From the NCBI GenBank assembly GCA_020073525.1, contig JAIQFA010000006.1, positions 1 to 64,000 on the forward strand: a stretch of 64,000 nt of DNA. The letters are read 5' to 3'. This DNA is from Terriglobia bacterium (lineage in GTDB: Bacteria; Acidobacteriota; Terriglobia; Terriglobales; Acidobacteriaceae). Position numbers and translations under genes: made by a program. Position 1 is the stretch's first letter. Every line of letters begins with the position of its first letter. Under the pieces are notes generated by a model that did no database searches, was not told where the DNA came from, and saw only the letters and a list, made by a program, of their open reading frames with translations. Below are positions 17,506 through 26,318 of the stretch, piece by piece.

Positions 17506-18351
17506 TCAGCGGTTTTTTGGCGCTGGTCCTACCTTCCGTAATCTCTCTCGAGCCTGGGTCGCTTCGGTTGTTCGCGGATAGCGTTGGATGACGTGCTTCA
17601 GTTCCTGCGTGCCCTCGTCTTCTTTGCCCATTTCGAGAAGCGCATATCCCTTTTTGAGCTGGGCGGTGGCAGCCTTGTTTCCGCTGGGAAAATTCTGCAG
17701 GACTAAATCATAGTTCGCGACCGCCGACTTGTAGTCGCCCGCTTTGAACTGAATTTCCGCCAGATAGAAATAGGAATTTCCAGCCAGGTCGGTATTCGGA
17801 TAGAACTTGATGTAGTCGTTGAATTCCTGAACCGCCAAGTCGTTTTTTCCGCCGTTGTAGTCGCGCAGGGCGTTGTTGTAGAGCACGTCGGGCGCTGGGG
17901 CCTGAGCCATGGCTTGGGCCTGCTGCTGTTGTTGTGACTGCTGTGCGGCCAAGGACTGCTGCGCCGTCTGCATGTCCTCGAATTGCTTGCTGAGCTTGGC
18001 GAGACGCACCTTGAGTTCGTCCATCGTGTCGTTCAGCGCCTGGATCTGCCCCGAGATCTGGTCGACCTGCGCGGCTCGATCTTGCTGTTGTTTGTTGATG
18101 GAAGTCTGCAGACCGTTAATGGCCGCGGTCACCTTGTTGGCAGCGTCAGTGTTCTGCTCGAGTAGATTCTTCATGACGCCCATGCGCTCGTCAAAGGACT
18201 GCTTCATCTGCGTCATCTGCTGCTGCAACTGGTCAACCTGCGTCTGCAGCTGGATGATTTCCTTACTGGCTCCGTAGGCAGGGGCGATCCAGATACTGAG
18301 GAAGAGCGCCAACAGCAGCGCGGGAACGAGCGAGACTCGGATAGATTTCAT
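17506..18351 (-). CDS. cpoB: Tol-Pal system protein CpoB/YbgF
   Basis: Periplasmic coordinator of outer-membrane constriction and peptidoglycan synthesis, last gene of the tol-pal operon. The 281 residues comprise a signal peptide (LVPALLLALFLSIWIAPAYG) and a Gln-rich coiled coil to about residue 140 (KEIIQLQTQVDQLQQQMTQM), the trimerising region in the family. C-terminal TPR repeats follow (NNALRDYNGGKNDLAVQEF, YFYLAEIQFKAGDYKSAVAN). The open frame runs to 18405, but the ATG at 18351 has AAAGGG upstream and begins the signal peptide. Confidence 0.88.
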   Translation of the reverse strand: MKSIRVSLVPALLLALFLSIWIAPAYGASKEIIQLQTQVDQLQQQMTQMKQSFDERMGVMKNLLEQNTDAANKVTAAINGLQTSINKQQQDRAAQVDQISGQIQALNDTMDELKVRLAKLSKQFEDMQTAQQSLAAQQSQQQQQAQAMAQAPAPDVLYNNALRDYNGGKNDLAVQEFNDYIKFYPNTDLAGNSYFYLAEIQFKAGDYKSAVANYDLVLQNFPSGNKAATAQLKKGYALLEMGKEDEGTQELKHVIQRYPRTTEATQARERLRKVGPAPKNR

Positions 18352-18414
18352 AATTAACCCTTTAGATGTCAAAAACTCGTTGATAGTCGGGGCTTCGCGC
18401 AACATCTTCCCTCA

Positions 18415-18516
18415 GCGGCTAAAGCCGTCTTGATTTGCGGTATTTGCGGTGTGGCTGAAGCCACGCCCTTTCAAAACAAAGTCAGGTCCTGAACTCAAGG
18501 GCGGCCACAGCCGCCC
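18415..18516. repeat. Cluster of small palindromes between pal and cpoB
   Basis: Three hairpins lie in a row: cggct-aa-agccg (18416-18427), gtggct-ga-agccac (18451-18464) and gggcggc-caca-gccgccc (18499-18516). They may lower expression of cpoB relative to pal. Confidence 0.6.
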
Positions 18517-18531
18517 TCGGTTCATTCTTCG

Positions 18532-19284
18532 CTACTTCTCGTATACGAAGTGTCCGCGGCGATTTTGCTGATAGCAAGCTTCATTCGACTCGGTGCAGAA
18601 CGGCTTTTCCTTGCCGTAGCTGATGGTCTTGATGCGATCGCCGCTCACTCCTGCCTGGATTAGCGCATTCTTCACCGTGTCTGCGCGATTCGTACCCAGG
18701 GCCAGGTTATATTCGGTCGAACCACGCTCGTCGCAGTGTCCTTCGATCGTGATGTGGATGTTGGGATACTGTTGCAGGAACTGGGCATCGCCCTGCAACG
18801 ATCCTTGCTCGCTGGCGCGCACATCGTACTTGTCGTAATCGAAGTAGATGTCCTTCACGTTTTGCGAGAAGAGTTCCTCCTCGGTAGCGGACGGCGCCGG
18901 TGGTGGTGGCGGTGGCGGTGCGTTAACGGTCACGCGAGCGGTTGCGTCCTGGGTTCCGCCAGCGCCTTTCGCGACGAGATGGTAGGTGGTCGAGTCGGCC
19001 GGCGTTACTTGTCGCGAGCCGTTGGTTTCCACTGTGCCGATTCCGTCAATGCTCACGTCGGTTGCGTTCGTGGTCTGCCAGGTTAGTGTGGTCGCTTCGC
19101 CCTTGTTGAGAGTATTCGGATTTGCGGACAGCGAAGCTGTGGGAGCCGGGGGTGCGGGTGGTGGCGGTGGTGGCGGCGGAGCGGCCTTCTTGTGGCAAGC
19201 GGCCAGGAACATGATCGCGCCGAGTGCGAATACCAGGGTCGCCCATCTCGTCATCGTGGTTGTCGTTCTTATTGAGTGCTTCAC
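18532..19284 (-). CDS. pal: Peptidoglycan-associated lipoprotein with an extra Ig-like domain
   Basis: Outer-membrane lipoprotein that binds peptidoglycan and TolB. The GTG at 19284 has a perfect AGGAGG upstream. The lipobox is LAAC, with lipidated C30. A poly-Pro stretch follows, then an Ig/PKD-like segment (residues ~50-118: SANPNTLNKGEATTLTWQ). A second Pro stretch leads to the OmpA-like domain with GHCDERGSTEYNLALGTNRA. At 250 residues it is clearly longer than typical Pal (about 170); the excess is the Ig-like insert. It lies between tolB and cpoB. Confidence 0.92.
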   Translation of the reverse strand: MKHSIRTTTTMTRWATLVFALGAIMFLAACHKKAAPPPPPPPPAPPAPTASLSANPNTLNKGEATTLTWQTTNATDVSIDGIGTVETNGSRQVTPADSTTYHLVAKGAGGTQDATARVTVNAPPPPPPPAPSATEEELFSQNVKDIYFDYDKYDVRASEQGSLQGDAQFLQQYPNIHITIEGHCDERGSTEYNLALGTNRADTVKNALIQAGVSGDRIKTISYGKEKPFCTESNEACYQQNRRGHFVYEK

Positions 19285-19408
19285 CTGATCCTCCTCTTTC
19301 TGTGCGCCCGTGTGGTGGCGTATCGTTTGCAGCTTGACGAAGGGGGCGCACTTTCGGCCAGCCGCAAGACAATTTTTCTTAACAGAACGGTGAAACTCTA
19401 ATCTCCTC

Positions 19409-19474
19409 AGCGCCTGAAGGCGCTCTCATGACGTAACTCCTATTGCGCGCCTGAAGGCGTGCCCTGATACAAGT
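19409..19474. repeat. Repeat family B copy (CCTGATAC end), abutting tolB
   Basis: Palindrome agcgcctgaaggcgct, then a second gcgcctgaaggcg and the family end gccctgatac. The element finishes at the tolB stop codon. Confidence 0.6.
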
Positions 19475-20836
19475 CTACTTCCAACTCCAGTTGGGCTGCG
19501 TGTTCGCGCCCTTGAAAGTCAGCTGCTTTACGTGGGTGCCGTCCGCCAGCATGCTCCAGATCTGGTCGCTGCCCGAGCGGTGGGACTGAAACACGATATG
19601 GCGTCCATCTGGAGACCAGCAGGGAGAATCGTTGCTTCCTGCATCGTGTGTGAGTTGCACCCACTGCTTGCTGGCGATATCCATCAGGTAAAGATCGTTG
19701 GAACCCGGCTCTCCCGGCCCGTACTTGCGTATCCACGAGAAAGTCAGAAATTGTCCGTTCGGCGACCAGTTGGGAGCGACCGCGTAACCCTGATCGGTGA
19801 CGCGTTGCACATTGGTGCCGTCTGTTTCCATGGTATAGATCTGCGGGAGCCCGGTGCGCCCGCTTACAAAAGCGATCTGGGAACCAGTTTTGCGATTCCA
19901 GGTAGGAGAAACATCGGGCCCCTGATCGTTGGTCAGGCGGCGCGAGTTTCCTCCGGAGGCGTCCACGACAAAAATATTGGGATAGCCATTTCGCGACGAG
20001 GAGAACGCGATCTTGCCCTCGGGAGACCAGGAAGGTGAAAGATTCATGCCTCCAAAACGCGGGAAGCTGACAATGCGGTTGAGATCGAATGAGTACATCA
20101 TAATCTCCCAACCACTTTTCGTAACCGAGCTGAACGCCAGGCGCGAGCCATCGGGCGAGATGCGTGGCGACAGAGAAATGCCCCCCAGGTGCGTGACCTG
20201 CTGTTGGTTGTCGCCATCGTAGTCCATCACCCAGATTTCTTTGTGCCCGGTACGCTGACTGACGAAATAGATTTTGGTTTCGGCGATTCCGGCAACGCCT
20301 CCACCCAGGCGGAAGATGATCTCGTCGGCAAACCGATGCGCGATCACGCGCACCGCCTCACTGGTTGCGTTGTCGGTGTACTGCTTGCCGAGCACCTGCG
20401 GCGACTTTTCATTGGTGACGTCGTAGAGCCATCCCTGCACCGTGACTTTGCCGGCGAACGCTCCCAGGTTGCCGAAGGCGAGCATGGAAGCGTTCAGTGG
20501 CGAGGAACTCCAATCCTTGAAGTTGACCTCGGACGGCTGCCCCGGCACCTGCAGCGGATAAAAACTCTTGGACACAAGGTCGAAAATTCCCGCGTTGTCG
20601 AGATCGTTCCACAGCACGTCGTTGAAGGTCTTCAGGAGGTCGGCATTCTTCGCGTCAGAGGTCGAGGACTTGAAGTCGGACGCAGCCAGACGCACTTTTT
20701 CGACGCCCAGTCCGGTCCCGGTGCGAATCCAGTCTTGCGCGGAACTCGTGACCGCCAGCAGAAACAGCGAGGCAACGGCGATCAATGTATGCGCGATCAA
20801 CGCACGATGATGGATGGGGCGAGCCGAATCACTCAA
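19475..20836 (-). CDS. tolB: Tol-Pal system beta-propeller protein TolB
   Basis: Periplasmic partner of Pal and TolA. It has a signal peptide (LIAVASLFLLAVTSSAQ), an N-terminal TolB domain (VRLAASDFKSSTSDAKN) and a C-terminal six-bladed PD40 propeller with repeated SPRISPDGSRLAFSS-type blades. An ATG exists at 20872 inside a repeat element and has no ribosome site. The TTG at 20836 has GGGAG at good distance and is preferred, giving 453 residues. A palindromic repeat separates it from the upstream tolA gene. Confidence 0.92.
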   Translation of the reverse strand: MSDSARPIHHRALIAHTLIAVASLFLLAVTSSAQDWIRTGTGLGVEKVRLAASDFKSSTSDAKNADLLKTFNDVLWNDLDNAGIFDLVSKSFYPLQVPGQPSEVNFKDWSSSPLNASMLAFGNLGAFAGKVTVQGWLYDVTNEKSPQVLGKQYTDNATSEAVRVIAHRFADEIIFRLGGGVAGIAETKIYFVSQRTGHKEIWVMDYDGDNQQQVTHLGGISLSPRISPDGSRLAFSSVTKSGWEIMMYSFDLNRIVSFPRFGGMNLSPSWSPEGKIAFSSSRNGYPNIFVVDASGGNSRRLTNDQGPDVSPTWNRKTGSQIAFVSGRTGLPQIYTMETDGTNVQRVTDQGYAVAPNWSPNGQFLTFSWIRKYGPGEPGSNDLYLMDIASKQWVQLTHDAGSNDSPCWSPDGRHIVFQSHRSGSDQIWSMLADGTHVKQLTFKGANTQPNWSWK

Positions 20837-20860
20837 TTTATGCTCCCTGTTTGGTCGGCG

Positions 20861-20920
20861 GTCGTTGGTCATTAGTCGTTGGCAAGCCCTGCAAACGACT
20901 AATGACTAGCGACCAACGAC
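20861..20920. repeat. Heptamer-type inverted repeat (GGTCGTT units)
   Basis: The left arm has units ggtcgtt-ggtcatt-agtcgtt. The right arm (20893-20920) is its near reverse complement (aacgactaatgac ... gaccaacgac). It forms a long imperfect hairpin in the tolA-tolB gap. Confidence 0.8.
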
Positions 20921-20928
20921 CGCTTTTT

Positions 20929-21717
20929 CTACCTCTTGTAATCGAACCAAAATTCCACCGACACCTTGCTTCCCGAATAATCCGGTGGCAGCGGGCCAAA
21001 TGAATCAATACGCTCCAGCGCCCGTTTGGCCGAGAGGTCGAGCGAAGGCACTCCACTCGACTGCTCGATCTGGACGTTGGACGGGTGCCCGTCGCGTGCA
21101 ATATCGAACGTCAGATAAACCCGCTTTGCCTCCGTGATCCGCGGATCCACTTCATATTTCAGCCAGTTTTCCGTGACTTTCCGCTGCACCGCCTGGACGT
21201 ACCATGCGAACCGGCTACCGAAATCGCCGCCGCTTCCGGTAAAGCCGAATCCGCCCTTGGCGGCGCCCGCGGTCATCGTGTACGGCCCGCTCACCGGACC
21301 ACCCTCGCCATAGGGAATCTGATTCGACTCGGGTTGCTCGGGTTCCGGCTTGCGCTGCGTCGCGCTACGAACCGGCGCAGGTTTTACTTTTTTCGTGTTC
21401 TTATCGGGAATCGGAATCGCCTCCGGTTCCTTTTCCTGAACCGTAGGTTGCGACTTCGAAAGTCCCTTGGATTCCGTTGCCAGCACGTTCGTTGTCGCCG
21501 CCGGGTTGGCAGGCAAGGGAACCGCGCTCACCAGCGTCGCTCCCATGGCATCCCCGCCACCACCGCTGCCCCAGCCGGTGCCACGCATCCCGGTAATAAA
21601 CGTTGCATAGAGCACCACGAAGGCAGCGAACGCCACATGCAGGCCGAGCGACCAAGCCAGTGGCCGGCGCAGTTGGCTGTGCTCGGAATAGATATCGAAA
21701 TCAGCGATGGCCGCCAT
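20929..21717 (-). CDS. tolA: TolA-like energy transducer with TonB C-terminal domain
   Basis: Inner-membrane protein linking TolQR to the outer membrane. The 262 residues have one transmembrane segment (LAWSLGLHVAFAAFVVLYAT), a Gly-rich then Pro/Lys/Glu-rich linker, and a C-terminal TonB-family domain (VYLTFDIARDGHPSNVQIEQ, SVEFWFDYKR). The operon position (tolQ-tolR-this-tolB-pal-cpoB) says TolA, while the domain is TonB type. It may also serve TonB-dependent receptors. The ATG at 21717 lies 17 bases inside tolR; a TTG at 21741 is the alternative. Confidence 0.87.
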   Translation of the reverse strand: MAAIADFDIYSEHSQLRRPLAWSLGLHVAFAAFVVLYATFITGMRGTGWGSGGGGDAMGATLVSAVPLPANPAATTNVLATESKGLSKSQPTVQEKEPEAIPIPDKNTKKVKPAPVRSATQRKPEPEQPESNQIPYGEGGPVSGPYTMTAGAAKGGFGFTGSGGDFGSRFAWYVQAVQRKVTENWLKYEVDPRITEAKRVYLTFDIARDGHPSNVQIEQSSGVPSLDLSAKRALERIDSFGPLPPDYSGSKVSVEFWFDYKR

Positions 21718-22129
21718 GGGTATCCGTTGGCTGCGTAACAATGCTCACATTACTGATGCCCGCCTGTTTGATCGCGTCCATTACCGTGGCGAAGGCGCCG
21801 AATGGAACATCTTCGTCAGAGCGCAAGTAAATCGACTGGTGTTGTGGATCGCGAATCTTCTTCTTTAGCGTCGCTCCAATCTGGTTGATGTTGATCGGAT
21901 CGTTACCCAAAAAAACTTTCTGAGATTTGTCGATGCTGATCACCAGCCGTTCTTCGGTGATCTCTTTGACCGTGCGGGTGTGGGGCACGTTGACTTCAAT
22001 TCCCGACTGCAACACCGGGGCGGTCACCATGAAGATAATGAGCAGCACGAGAACGACGTCCACCAGTGGCGTGATGTTGATGTCGGCCAGCGCGGTTTGG
22101 GTGCGCCCGTTAGCGGAGGTGAAAGCCAT
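21701..22129 (-). CDS. tolR: Biopolymer transport protein TolR/ExbD
   Basis: Proton-channel partner of TolQ. The 142 residues have one N-terminal transmembrane helix (VVLVLLIIFMVTAPVLQSGI) preceded by the family motif INITPLVDV, whose Asp is the proton-carrying residue. A periplasmic domain follows. The start overlaps the tolQ stop (ATGA), so the two are translationally coupled. Confidence 0.93.
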   Translation of the reverse strand: MAFTSANGRTQTALADINITPLVDVVLVLLIIFMVTAPVLQSGIEVNVPHTRTVKEITEERLVISIDKSQKVFLGNDPININQIGATLKKKIRDPQHQSIYLRSDEDVPFGAFATVMDAIKQAGISNVSIVTQPTDTHGGHR

Positions 22130-22833
22130 CAGCGCCGTACCTCGGTGGCTTGTGGCGCCTGGCGCTCCACCAGGTTGAGCATCTCCAGGGTGAAGTCGTC
22201 GTTGCGCGACGCCATCTCACGGATAGAGCCAATGATCAGGTTGTAGGCAATGACTGCGGGGATGGCGGCCGCCAGACCGGCGGCGGTGGTCACCAGAGCT
22301 TCGGAGATTCCGGGAGCAACTGCGCGCAGCGTCGCCGCGCCTGCCGTGCCCAGCCCGTGGAACGCGTCGATAATTCCCCAGACAGTTCCGAACAGTCCAA
22401 CGAACGGCGTAACTGCCCCCGTAATTGCCAGCCACGGAACATTACGTTCGAAGCGAGTGATTTCCTCAGAGGATGCGATCTGCATGGCGCGCTGAATGGC
22501 CACGGGGTTGTGGACCCCCCCGGTTGTTCCCATCTGGCGCTTGAACTCCGCCACCGCGCCTTCAAACACTCCCACCAGCGGACTGGGGCGGAACTGTTCG
22601 GCCACCGGGGCGATGTCCTGCAGGCGCTGTGCCTTTCGAAAGGCGCGCACGAAACGTCCGCTCTGAAAGCGCGCGCGGTTGATCAGCCGCCACTTGGAAA
22701 GAATCACGGCCCAGGAGAGCACGCTGAAGGCGATGAGCAGCAGGAGCACGGTTTTGGCGACCGGACCGGTCTGAAGGACGAGATCAACGATTTCGCCGCC
22801 GATAAACAAAAGGAGGAGGGAAGGAAAATGCAT
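22129..22833 (-). CDS. tolQ: Biopolymer transport protein TolQ/ExbB
   Basis: Inner-membrane proton channel subunit of the Tol motor. The 234 residues have three membrane spans: one near residues 20-45 (VLLLLIAFSVLSWAVILSKW) and two in the C-terminal half around TPFVGLFGTVWGIIDAF and LAAAIPAVIAYN, both family signatures. It is the first gene of the six-gene tol-pal operon. No good ribosome site precedes the ATG at 22833, so the exact start is open. Confidence 0.93.
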   Translation of the reverse strand: MHFPSLLLLFIGGEIVDLVLQTGPVAKTVLLLLIAFSVLSWAVILSKWRLINRARFQSGRFVRAFRKAQRLQDIAPVAEQFRPSPLVGVFEGAVAEFKRQMGTTGGVHNPVAIQRAMQIASSEEITRFERNVPWLAITGAVTPFVGLFGTVWGIIDAFHGLGTAGAATLRAVAPGISEALVTTAAGLAAAIPAVIAYNLIIGSIREMASRNDDFTLEMLNLVERQAPQATEVRR

Positions 22834-23056
22834 CGTTTTTTTGGAAGAACTCTATGAAAGATTATAGACCACGGCGACGGTGTGCTCAGCCCGGGTACCG
22901 CATCGGTCAATGCGGTTGGAGCGAGGGTCTCAGGTGTTCGGTCTCAGGTCGCAGGAAAAACCAAAATCCCACTGATCCCCAGATTGCTCGTCGCCGAGTT
23001 CTTCCCGAGACCTAATACCATTAAGACCGGAACGCCAGGAACTGCCGGACGCCGCG

Positions 23057-24010
23057 CTACGGGTTCGGAATCACGGCCTGCACTTCGTTGGAATACCCGC
23101 TTTCCTGGCCTTGCGCGTTCACCTCGGTGGCAACGTAATAGTAAGTCGTGCCGGAGACGACGGTGTAGTCGGTGTAGTTGGTCGAGGCATCCAGTGCGCT
23201 GTTGATCTCCTGGAAGGGGCCGGACTGCGACGTGCCCCGGTACACGTTGTACCCCACCGCGCTCCCATCTCCCGGTTGCCAGGAAAGAGAGACGTTGTGT
23301 GCTTGCTGCGCCACGCCCGTGCCGCTCACCGATACGACCGTCGGAGAGTTCACGGCATTGCTGGTGAAACCCACATTGCCCGACGCGCTGCCGGACGCGT
23401 TCGGCGTGAATTGCACCGTGACCGGGAGGCTCTGGCCTACCTGAATCGTTACTGGCAAGCCCAGCCCTACTATTGCGAATTCCGAGCTGTTCGACCCGTC
23501 GGACGAGATGGTTACGGCAGTTCCCGATGCGGTCAGCGTAACCTGCAGACTGGCGCTTGATCCCACCGCGACATTGCCGAAATTGAGGCTGGCTGGAGTC
23601 GCTGCCAATTGCGCTGCGTTGGGATAGAAGCCGATCCCGTGGACGCGCAGGCTTAATGGGGAATTCGGATCGTTACTCTTAAGTAGGAGGGTGGCGTACA
23701 CGTATCCTTTGGCCATTGGCGTGAATATAACGGGCAGCTGGACGCTCGCCCCGGGCTGGAGGCTCATCGGTAGAGGAAACTTGCCGAACGAGAAAGCACT
23801 CGCTCCCTGTATTGACTTGGAATTGATACGCAGCGTTTTGCTCCCAGTATTCGAGAGCTGGAAGGAGTACGAAACGGAGGTGCCGATCTGGACCTTGCCG
23901 AAGCCGTAGTAGCAGGGCTTGCAGTGGAGTTGCTGTGCCATGGCCGGCGCGGGCGCCAGCACCAGACAACATAGCAGGCATCCGATTAAGACGAGGGGGA
24001 AGGCTCGCAT
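23057..24010 (-). CDS. Secreted protein with choice-of-anchor-D and fibronectin-III-like domains
   Basis: Function unknown. The 317 residues begin with a signal peptide (AFPLVLIGCLLCCLVLAPAP). Two tandem HYDIN/anchor-D-type Ig domains follow: FGKVQIGTSVSYSFQLSNTG, then LNFGNVAVGSSASLQVTLT, with NASGSASGNVGFTSNA. The C-terminal Fn3 domain contains NVSLSWQPGDGSAVGYNVYR and ends near SGYSNEVQAVIP. Such modules are typical of acidobacterial surface proteins. The ATG at 24010 is chosen because it opens the signal peptide; the frame extends to 24082. Confidence 0.75.
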   Translation of the reverse strand: MRAFPLVLIGCLLCCLVLAPAPAMAQQLHCKPCYYGFGKVQIGTSVSYSFQLSNTGSKTLRINSKSIQGASAFSFGKFPLPMSLQPGASVQLPVIFTPMAKGYVYATLLLKSNDPNSPLSLRVHGIGFYPNAAQLAATPASLNFGNVAVGSSASLQVTLTASGTAVTISSDGSNSSEFAIVGLGLPVTIQVGQSLPVTVQFTPNASGSASGNVGFTSNAVNSPTVVSVSGTGVAQQAHNVSLSWQPGDGSAVGYNVYRGTSQSGPFQEINSALDASTNYTDYTVVSGTTYYYVATEVNAQGQESGYSNEVQAVIPNP

Positions 24011-24194
24011 GGGCTCATCTTCACGAACTGCGCGGTCGTCAGGCAAACTCAGAAGTGCATTTTGACCAATCTTCAGTACCACTTTGGGAATGGGCAGTTT
24101 GTTGCGCGCATCGCGCTGGGCCGTGTGCTATGCTGCGCCTAAATTGCAGGACAGTGGATTGAGCGTCGTCTGAATTGAAGATCGTAGGACCCTT

Positions 24195-25895
24195 GTGCTG
24201 GCCGAACTTCGACTCGAAAATTACGCGGTGATCGACAATGTCGTGATTGAATTCGCGCCGGGTCTGAATCTTCTGACAGGCGAAACCGGGGCGGGAAAGT
24301 CCATCCTGATTGACGCGCTGGGGCTACTGCTGGGAGAAAAGGCGTCTTCTGAAGTGATTCGGACGGGTGCGGAGCGGGCCGTGGTGGCCGCCGTGTTTGA
24401 GAGCGATGGAGCCGCTGCGCGTTCGGTCGAAAGCATCCTCGAGACCAACGGCCTGGACGCCGAAAATGGTTCACTGATTCTGCGGCGCGAAATTGCTCCC
24501 GGCGGCAAGGGCCGCGTCTTTATCAACAACCAGCCGGCGACCGTGGCCGTGCTGAAACAGATTGCGCCCCATCTGGCGGTCATCCACGCGCAGAATGAGT
24601 CCCTCGCACACTTCGATGCCGCAGCTCGGCAGGACCTGCTTGATGCTTACGCCGGGATCGAGTTGAAGGAAGTATCCGCGGCATTTGCTCACTGGAAGCA
24701 GATTCGCGGACGCATTGCCGACCTCGAACACGACGAGCAGGATCGCATGCGGCTGCTGGACCTGTGGAACTTCCAGTGTCACGAAATCGAAGAGGCGCGC
24801 GTGCGGGCGGGCGAAGATGAGCTACTGGAAGCGGAGAAGCGCGTCTTGGCCAATGCCGAGAAGATTTACGGCGCGGCCATGAATGCTTTCGACTTGCTGT
24901 ACGAGGGTAACGCTTCCACTTCATCGAGCCTGCGCGCCGCGCAGAAACACATCGAGGAGCTGGCTCGTTATGAGCCGAAGTTTCAGGAAGCGGTCGCGGC
25001 CTTGGAGTCGGCGCGCATCAGCGTCGAGGATGTGGGAGCGACGCTGCGCGATTATGCCGGCGGGATCCAGGCTTCCCCCGAGCGTCTCGCCGAACTCGAA
25101 GAGCGGCTGGCGTTGCTGGATCGTCTTAAACGCAAGTACGGACCGACGCTGGACCAGACCATTGCCTTCGGCGAGGACATCCGCCGCAAACTCTCGGAGA
25201 TGGAGAATAAAGATCAGGTACTACTTGAATTGCGGGCGCAGCTTACCGTGGCCGGAGATGACTATCGCAAAGCGGCCCGCTCCGTCTCGAGCAAACGGTT
25301 GGAAGCGGGTCGGAAATTAGAAAAGTTGGTCGAGGCGGAGATCAACGATCTCGCCATGCGCGCCAGTTTCCGAATTGCGGTCGAAGAAAATGAAGGCGAG
25401 GAGCACTGGACGGCTTCGGGCATCAACCAGGTCGTCTATCGCATTTCGACCAACACGGGCGAGACCATGCGTCCTCTCGAGCAGACTGCCTCGGGCGGAG
25501 AACTTTCGCGCGTCATGCTGGCGTTAAAAGCGAGCGTCGAAGCGGGAACCAATCCGGCAGGCAGGAAAATGTCGGCCGCCGCGCCGCGCACCTTGGTCTT
25601 CGACGAGATTGATACCGGCATCGGAGGCCGCGCCGCCGAGGCCGTGGGGAAGAAACTGAAGGCGCTCTCCAAAGGCAATCAGGTTTTGTGCGTGACCCAT
25701 CTGCCGCAGATCGCAACCTTCGCCGATCATCACTACCTGATCGAGAAGCGCGAATCCGCGGGCCGCGCGAAGACCACTGTGCGCCACATCACGGGCGAAG
25801 AACGCACCGAAGAAGTGGCGCGCATGTTGTCGGGAGCAAAGCTTACCGAAACTTCGCGCAAGCATGCGGAACAGATGATCAAAGCGAATGGGTAG
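24195..25895 (+). CDS. recN: DNA repair protein RecN
   Basis: SMC-like ATPase acting in double-strand-break repair. The 566 residues have the N-terminal RecN signature MLAELRLENYAVIDNVVIEF, Walker A GETGAGKS (about 30-37) and a long central coiled coil. The C-terminal signature is ASGGELSRVMLALK with Walker B LVFDEIDTGIGG. The GTG start at 24195 follows a TAGGA. Length matches the family (about 555). A monocistronic gene. Confidence 0.95.
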   Translation: MLAELRLENYAVIDNVVIEFAPGLNLLTGETGAGKSILIDALGLLLGEKASSEVIRTGAERAVVAAVFESDGAAARSVESILETNGLDAENGSLILRREIAPGGKGRVFINNQPATVAVLKQIAPHLAVIHAQNESLAHFDAAARQDLLDAYAGIELKEVSAAFAHWKQIRGRIADLEHDEQDRMRLLDLWNFQCHEIEEARVRAGEDELLEAEKRVLANAEKIYGAAMNAFDLLYEGNASTSSSLRAAQKHIEELARYEPKFQEAVAALESARISVEDVGATLRDYAGGIQASPERLAELEERLALLDRLKRKYGPTLDQTIAFGEDIRRKLSEMENKDQVLLELRAQLTVAGDDYRKAARSVSSKRLEAGRKLEKLVEAEINDLAMRASFRIAVEENEGEEHWTASGINQVVYRISTNTGETMRPLEQTASGGELSRVMLALKASVEAGTNPAGRKMSAAAPRTLVFDEIDTGIGGRAAEAVGKKLKALSKGNQVLCVTHLPQIATFADHHYLIEKRESAGRAKTTVRHITGEERTEEVARMLSGAKLTETSRKHAEQMIKANG

Positions 25896-26318
25896 TCTCA
25901 TCCGGGAAAGGCAGTCATCCCTCCGCGCTTTGTTTGGCGGGAGCTTGGAAGGGCAAGCTTTTCTATGTCGCCGGAGGCTTTTGCTCCGCTGACGGATCGC
26001 GAACTGGACGATCTGGGGTTCGAACAGTAGCTCGGCGTCCAGCCCCTAAAGGGGCGTTTAATCTCGATGAATTTACGGCATCGCTAAAGCTAAAGCGATG
26101 CCCTGATACGAATCTCAGTTCCGCAAAGCCGACCTGATACGAATCCCAATTCCGCCACAGTGGCTTTGCGACCCCTCCCGTTTGCCCCCTTATTTTCCCC
26201 GCCCGCTGCTAATCCCCACTCCCTCAAAGGCTTACATTGACCCAGGGGTGCATCTTTCGATACTCTTAGAGCATCTTTTGCAATGGAAAGTGTACCCTGA
26301 GTGGGTGGGGGATACGAC
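25896..26318. other. Intergenic region with family-B repeats upstream of ispH
   Basis: About 420 bases without a supported gene. It holds the family-B repeat at 26041-26155. The AT-richer right end should carry the ispH promoter; no box was assigned with confidence. Confidence 0.5.
26041..26155. repeat. Repeat family B, reverse copy plus a truncated second copy
   Basis: agcccctaaaggggcg (26041-26056), then a ggcatcgct / agcgatgcc hairpin ending in ccctgatacgaat (to 26113). A second partial cctgatacgaatccc lies at about 26131-26147. Confidence 0.8.

Noticed and set aside
20836-20872. ATG at 20872 as the tolB start
   Set aside because: It lies in a repeat element without a ribosome site; the TTG at 20836 has GGGAG at proper distance.
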